Origin: Pseudaeromonas paramecii
GTDB lineage: Bacteria > Pseudomonadota > Gammaproteobacteria > Enterobacterales > Aeromonadaceae
Reading direction: 5' to 3'
Length of the DNA stretch: 64,000 bases
Assembly (NCBI RefSeq): GCF_039540575.1
Contig: NZ_BAABFC010000001.1
Coordinates: forward strand, 186,001 to 250,000
In this document: piece after piece, positions 60,612-64,000 of the stretch
How the letters are laid out: each line of letters opens with the position of its first letter
Numbering within the stretch: position 1 is the first letter of the stretch
The notes under the pieces: model-generated
What the model saw: only the letters and a program-made list of their open reading frames with translations
What the model was told of the DNA's origin: nothing
Databases searched by the model: none
Program-made: the position numbers and the translations under genes

Positions 60612-60802
60612 ATACAGTCATCTAGAGGTACGTGCAGTGGGCCGGGCATTATACCCTAAGCGAGGCGCCCTGCCCTCCCTTTCACTAAAAAATGGCTTGG
60701 CGCTGGCGCAGTGGGCCGCTCAATTAATCGGCAGTCGAGAGGAAAGTTGAAATTAAGTGTTGCCAGCAGAGAACAAGATGCCTAAGATGCGCCTCCATCA
60801 GA

Positions 60803-60879
<77 letters not shown>

Positions 60880-60885
60880 AATATG

Positions 60886-60912
60886 AAACGCCGCATCTTG
60901 CGGCGTTTTTTT
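60886..60912 (+). terminator. terminator after tRNA-fMet
   Basis: AAACGCCGCA, TCT, TGCGGCGTTT then four more T. Confidence 0.93.
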
Positions 60913-60949
60913 ATGCGTATGCCCTGCCCCAACCGGGACAGAGCCCGCA

Positions 60950-61489
60950 TCAGGCCAGTTGCATTAAGGCGCGGCTGACGGCGTGGAACGGCACCAGACG
61001 GTTGTTCATCACCTTGATGACGGAGGACTGCCGCAGGCACTTGTCCTCTGCCACAGGCAGCCGATCACCCAAGAACAGGCAGACCGAGGCCTTGTCACCG
61101 GGTTCAATCACCAGAAAATCCCCATGTCCCTGTTCTGCTATCAGGCTGAAGACTTCGCCGAGCAGCGGTGGCTGTGGTTGCAAGCCAACCTCTTTGAAAT
61201 ACCAACTCTGGGGCATCATGGGTTTACCAAAGCGGCAGAAGGCGATGGCATTCAATACCAGCTGCACCCGTTCAGGTTCTGAAAAGGGTAGTTCACCGAT
61301 GCATTCCAGCAGGTGAAAATAGTAACTGGCATCCTCCAGTGAAAAAGGATGAGATTGGCGAGCTGACGGGGAAAGCTGTTTGGCCTGGTAGGCAGTTTCA
61401 AATTGCATCTCGTCCGTCAGGTCGAGCAGCAACTTGTCACGCCCTTCATCATAACACCAGCGCCATTGATCGTCGGGGAGAAGAATCAT
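60950..61489 (-). CDS. zapC: cell division protein ZapC
   Basis: A 179-residue FtsZ-associated protein that promotes lateral bundling of protofilaments. The N-terminal PDDQWRWCYDEGRDKLLLDL aligns with E. coli ZapC (PDDNWRWYYDEEHDRMMLDL). Later conserved parts are LVLNAIAFCRFGKPMMPQSW and the C-terminal VIKVMNNRLVPF. The start at 61489 (MILLPDDQ) matches the family better than the ATG 30 bases upstream. It follows pyrD on the same strand, as in E. coli. Confidence 0.92.
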   Translation of the reverse strand: MILLPDDQWRWCYDEGRDKLLLDLTDEMQFETAYQAKQLSPSARQSHPFSLEDASYYFHLLECIGELPFSEPERVQLVLNAIAFCRFGKPMMPQSWYFKEVGLQPQPPLLGEVFSLIAEQGHGDFLVIEPGDKASVCLFLGDRLPVAEDKCLRQSSVIKVMNNRLVPFHAVSRALMQLA

Positions 61490-61578
61490 GACCAGTCTCG
61501 TTGTTTGTTCTGTGCCCAATCAGATTAATGATTCAGCAAACAAGATTCAAACTATTCCTGCGGGACTGGTCATATTTT

Positions 61579-62589
61579 TTAAATGTTTTCCACTAATTCT
61601 TTTACCAGTGGCGGACCACGATAAATAAAACCGGAATATATTTGGACCAATTGAGCCCCGGCGTCTATTTTTTCCCGGGCGGCCATGGCCGAATCAATCC
61701 CCCCTACCCCAATGATGGGCAGCTTACCGTCAAGGCGCTGGGACAGATAACGGATCACCTCGGTACTCTTACTCTGCAGTGGACGGCCACTCAGCCCGCC
61801 GGCCTCGATGGCATGGGGCATATCGAAGATCATCGCACGATCCAGGGTGGTGTTGGTGGCAATCACGCCATCAATGCCATTCTTAATCAAGGAGTCGGCT
61901 ATTTGATCAATTTCTTCGTGAGTCAGATCCGGGGCTATCTTGACCGCCAGAGGAACATACTTATTATGTTTCTCTGCCAGTTCAGTTTGACGGATCTTCA
62001 GGGCGCTGAGCAATTCATCCAATGCCTCACCGTACTGCAATTTACGCAGATCCGGTGTGTTGGGTGAGGAAATATTGATCGCAATGTAACCAGCATAGGC
62101 ATACACCTTGTCCATGCAGATCAAATAATCGTCTTTGCCCTGCTCAATCGGGGTGTCTTTATTCTTGCCGATGTTGATCCCCAGGATCCCTTTATAACGG
62201 CTCTTTTTTACCTGCTCCACCAGGTGATCCACACCCTTGTTATTAAAGCCCATGCGGTTGATGATCCCTTGCGCCGGGATCACCCGAAACAGTCGCGGCT
62301 TATCATTGCCAGGTTGCGGGCGCGGAGTGACTGTCCCCACCTCGATAAAACCAAAACCCATGGCACCGAAAGCATCGATACACTCGCCATCCTTATCCAG
62401 ACCCGCTGCCAGGCCCACAGGGTTGTCGAAGGTCAATCCCATGACCTGCACGGGGCGACTGGGTACACGCTGACGAAAGAAGCAGTCCAGGGGCGTATTG
62501 GCCAGCCAGGAGAGTTGTTTGATGGTCAGCTCATGGGCCACTTCCGGATCCAGCTTGAACAGGCAGTGGCGGGCCAGTGAGTAAAACAT
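61579..62589 (-). CDS. pyrD: dihydroorotate dehydrogenase (quinone), class 2
   Basis: A 336-residue FMN enzyme at the inner membrane that oxidises dihydroorotate using ubiquinone in pyrimidine synthesis. Class-2 features are the N-terminal membrane helix pair (MFYSLARHCLFKLDPEVAHE) and the catalytic Ser in NISSPNTPDLRKLQ. FMN sites include GLAAGLDKDGECIDAFGAMG and IGVGGIDSAMAAREKI. Length equals E. coli PyrD. A PurR-like box lies just upstream. Confidence 0.97.
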   Translation of the reverse strand: MFYSLARHCLFKLDPEVAHELTIKQLSWLANTPLDCFFRQRVPSRPVQVMGLTFDNPVGLAAGLDKDGECIDAFGAMGFGFIEVGTVTPRPQPGNDKPRLFRVIPAQGIINRMGFNNKGVDHLVEQVKKSRYKGILGINIGKNKDTPIEQGKDDYLICMDKVYAYAGYIAINISSPNTPDLRKLQYGEALDELLSALKIRQTELAEKHNKYVPLAVKIAPDLTHEEIDQIADSLIKNGIDGVIATNTTLDRAMIFDMPHAIEAGGLSGRPLQSKSTEVIRYLSQRLDGKLPIIGVGGIDSAMAAREKIDAGAQLVQIYSGFIYRGPPLVKELVENI

Positions 62590-62611
62590 GTCGGCTCCTT
62601 AACAGTGGGGA

Positions 62612-62627
62612 TCATAACGTTTGCCCT
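62612..62627 (-). promoter_or_regulatory. possible PurR box upstream of pyrD
   Basis: On the minus strand AGGGCAAACGTTATGA contains the core GCAAACGTT of the PurR site (ACGCAAACGTTTNCNT), 23 bases before the pyrD start. E. coli pyrD is PurR-regulated at a comparable place. Several outer positions mismatch. Confidence 0.4.
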
Positions 62628-62705
62628 GTACCGGCGCAGGCAGACGGCATAAAAAAGCGGGCACATGTTAGCGACATTTACCCGCCTTTGCATCCATCCA
62701 GCAGA

Positions 62706-62927
62706 TCAGGCCAACCGCTCCAGATCAAGAAAGCTGTGATTATCTTCCGTGGTCAGGCGAAAACGGCCTCGGATCCCGGCGCTGGTCACAAAGGGCCGCA
62801 ACCGATCGGCGGGTAACTCCAACCGCAACCCCTGCTCACTCATCACCGACACACGCTTGGCCTGGCCGCGATAGTACGGCAGTATCTCCTCGGCGGTCAG
62901 GTTCAGCACAAAGGTGTAATGGCGCAT
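62706..62927 (-). CDS. DUF2835 family protein
   Basis: A 73-residue protein starting MRHYTFVLNLTAEEILPYYR, with RLELPADRLRPFVTSAGIRG and FRLTTEDNHSFLDLERL, a compact beta-rich fold typical of DUF2835, found beside pepN or pyrD in gammaproteobacteria. It lies about 30 bases downstream of pepN on the same strand and is likely co-transcribed. Function unknown. Confidence 0.85.
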   Translation of the reverse strand: MRHYTFVLNLTAEEILPYYRGQAKRVSVMSEQGLRLELPADRLRPFVTSAGIRGRFRLTTEDNHSFLDLERLA

Positions 62928-62957
62928 GGCTGTCGTCGGGCGCTGCCCGCCTCCTGG

Positions 62958-64000
62958 TTACTGGCTCAGTGCCCGCTCTATCTTCTCAAACAGATCCCGC
63001 GCCAGATCCGGCAGGCCCGCCAAACGTTGTAATGTCTGCCGTGCCAATTGCTGCCGGTCGTTATCCAGCCGCTGGAACTGAATGAGCGGTGTGATCAGGC
63101 GAGAGGCCACCTGAGGATTGGTACGGTTGAGCTCGGTGAGGATCTCCGCCAAGAAGGCATAACCACTGCCATCCTTAGCATGGAAGGCCACAGGGTTGGC
63201 CGAGCAGAAGGTGCCGACTAGCGCCCGGGTCCGGTTAGGATTGCTCAGGCTGAAGCTGGGGTGGCTCAGCAGACCGCGCACCTTGGTCAAGGCCGCAACC
63301 GGGGTCTGGGCCTGCAGACGGAACCAGTTGTCCATCACCAAACCATCGTGGTGCCACTGGGCTTCAAATTCCGCCATCAAGGCATCACGACAGGGCAGTT
63401 GCGCCTGGTTGGCGGCCTGCAATGCCGCCAGCCGTAAGGTCATGCCGGATTGCTCACGCCACTGGCAAGCAACCAGCTCATCGCCCAGCGCCGGATCCGC
63501 CAGGCTAAGCAGCTGCAGGCAGACTCCCGCCAGGGCACGCTGACCGACCGCCTCGGCGGACAGGCCCTCCCATCCCTGCTGGCAACTGCGATAGGCCGAC
63601 AGCAGCGCCGGTTGCATGGCAGTCGCCAGGGACCGCAGCAACTGCTGCCGAGCCTTGTGCAACAGGTCCACATCCACCTGGTTGAAGGTTTCAAGCAGGC
63701 TGCTTTCGCTGGGCAGGGTGAGAATTTCGGCCCGCAACGCAGCATCCAGCCGGCTATCCTGCAACACCTGCTGCAGCACTCGGGCCAAAGCCACTGGGAC
63801 TGCCGGTGCCTGCTGGCGCGCCAGTTGCTCGACCGCCTGATGGATCCAGTTTTGCACCAGGCGCTGTGCGGCATCCCAGCGGCTGTAGTCGTTCTGGGCA
63901 TGGCCCAGCAGCAGCGTCAGCTGTGCCTCACTGAAGGGGTAATCCAGCTTGACCGGTGCGGAAAACTCCTGCAACAAGGCCGGTACCGGCTTCTCGCCGA
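62958..64000 (-). CDS. pepN: aminopeptidase N, C-terminal part (cut by window edge)
   Basis: The last ~347 residues of an M1 metallopeptidase. The frame is open to the right edge, so the catalytic HExxH region lies outside. What is visible is the alpha-helical C-terminal domain of the E. coli-type PepN (DUF3458): LQEFSAPVKLDYPFSEAQL, LLGHAQNDYSRWDAAQRL, VRGLLSHPSFSLSNPNRTRA and LVGTFCSANPVAFHAKDGSG. Order and spacing match the family end, NDRQQLARQTLQRLAGLPDL. It is transcribed towards DUF2835 and pyrD. Confidence 0.94.
   Translation of the reverse strand, partial: GEKPVPALLQEFSAPVKLDYPFSEAQLTLLLGHAQNDYSRWDAAQRLVQNWIHQAVEQLARQQAPAVPVALARVLQQVLQDSRLDAALRAEILTLPSESSLLETFNQVDVDLLHKARQQLLRSLATAMQPALLSAYRSCQQGWEGLSAEAVGQRALAGVCLQLLSLADPALGDELVACQWREQSGMTLRLAALQAANQAQLPCRDALMAEFEAQWHHDGLVMDNWFRLQAQTPVAALTKVRGLLSHPSFSLSNPNRTRALVGTFCSANPVAFHAKDGSGYAFLAEILTELNRTNPQVASRLITPLIQFQRLDNDRQQLARQTLQRLAGLPDLARDLFEKIERALSQ

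Overview
The window reads as a single stretch of a high-GC gammaproteobacterial chromosome, most like Aeromonadaceae or close relatives (Aeromonas, Oceanimonas, Zobellella type). The reasons are the synteny blocks fadD-rnd-minEDC-ycgL-ycgN, lonH-fabA-rmf and uup-rlmL-fMet tRNA-zapC-pyrD-DUF2835-pepN, together with E. coli-like FabR, sigma32 and dif sequences. The genus is an inference. Both edges cut genes: a hybrid histidine kinase on the left and pepN on the right.

Positions 1-8.2 kb are housekeeping: a kinase C-terminus, acyl-CoA ligase, RNase D, the Min division-site system, YcgL, an MltB-type transglycosylase and YcgN. Positions 8.4-26.2 kb form one nitrogen-scavenging island, all on the plus strand and mostly with overlapping stop and start codons. 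It holds allophanate hydrolase and urea carboxylase, a GntR/FCD regulator, the UrtABCDE urea ABC importer, and a complete nickel urease set, ureDABCE-hupE-ureFG. Two biochemically different urea-degrading routes therefore share one importer. A sigma54-type promoter and a TGTATACA palindrome precede the first gene, suggesting nitrogen (RpoN) control plus FCD-regulator control.

Positions 26.2-30.1 kb carry queE and a large TPR-GGDEF diguanylate cyclase whose N-terminus looks like an inactivated STAND ATPase. The next 0.85 kb is a GC-rich, hairpin-rich stretch without a credible gene.

Positions 31,018-39,696 hold an 8.7-kb filamentous prophage (Inoviridae) inserted at the chromosomal dif site. 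Both attachment sites are visible and let the empty dif and the phage attP be reconstructed; this places the window at the replication terminus. The phage carries an XRE/DUF3693 gene, small membrane genes, a Rep_trans initiator, an ssDNA-binding protein, the major coat protein, a pIII/TspB-like adsorption protein, a DUF2523 pVI-like protein, Zot (pI) and a DUF3653 gene, plus several unknown genes and a strong nested inverted repeat. It has no secretin or integrase gene, so it presumably borrows the host secretin and XerCD. attP lies inside the DUF3693 reading frame, so integration exchanges the end of that protein.

Positions 40.2-50.3 kb carry a tyrosine recombinase, an AbgA-like amidohydrolase, an OmpA-domain protein, a second-type Lon protease behind a sigma32 promoter, an initiator tRNA, glycogen debranching enzyme GlgX and a YbjD-type OLD ATPase. 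Positions 50.3-64 kb carry a TauE/SafE permease, a probable 40-residue gene, LonH, fabA with a FabR operator between its -35 and -10, an rmf gene broken by one extra base, a DUF3466 protein with a GlyGly-CTERM-like tail, uup, rlmL, a second identical initiator tRNA in inverse orientation, zapC, pyrD, a DUF2835 gene and the end of pepN.
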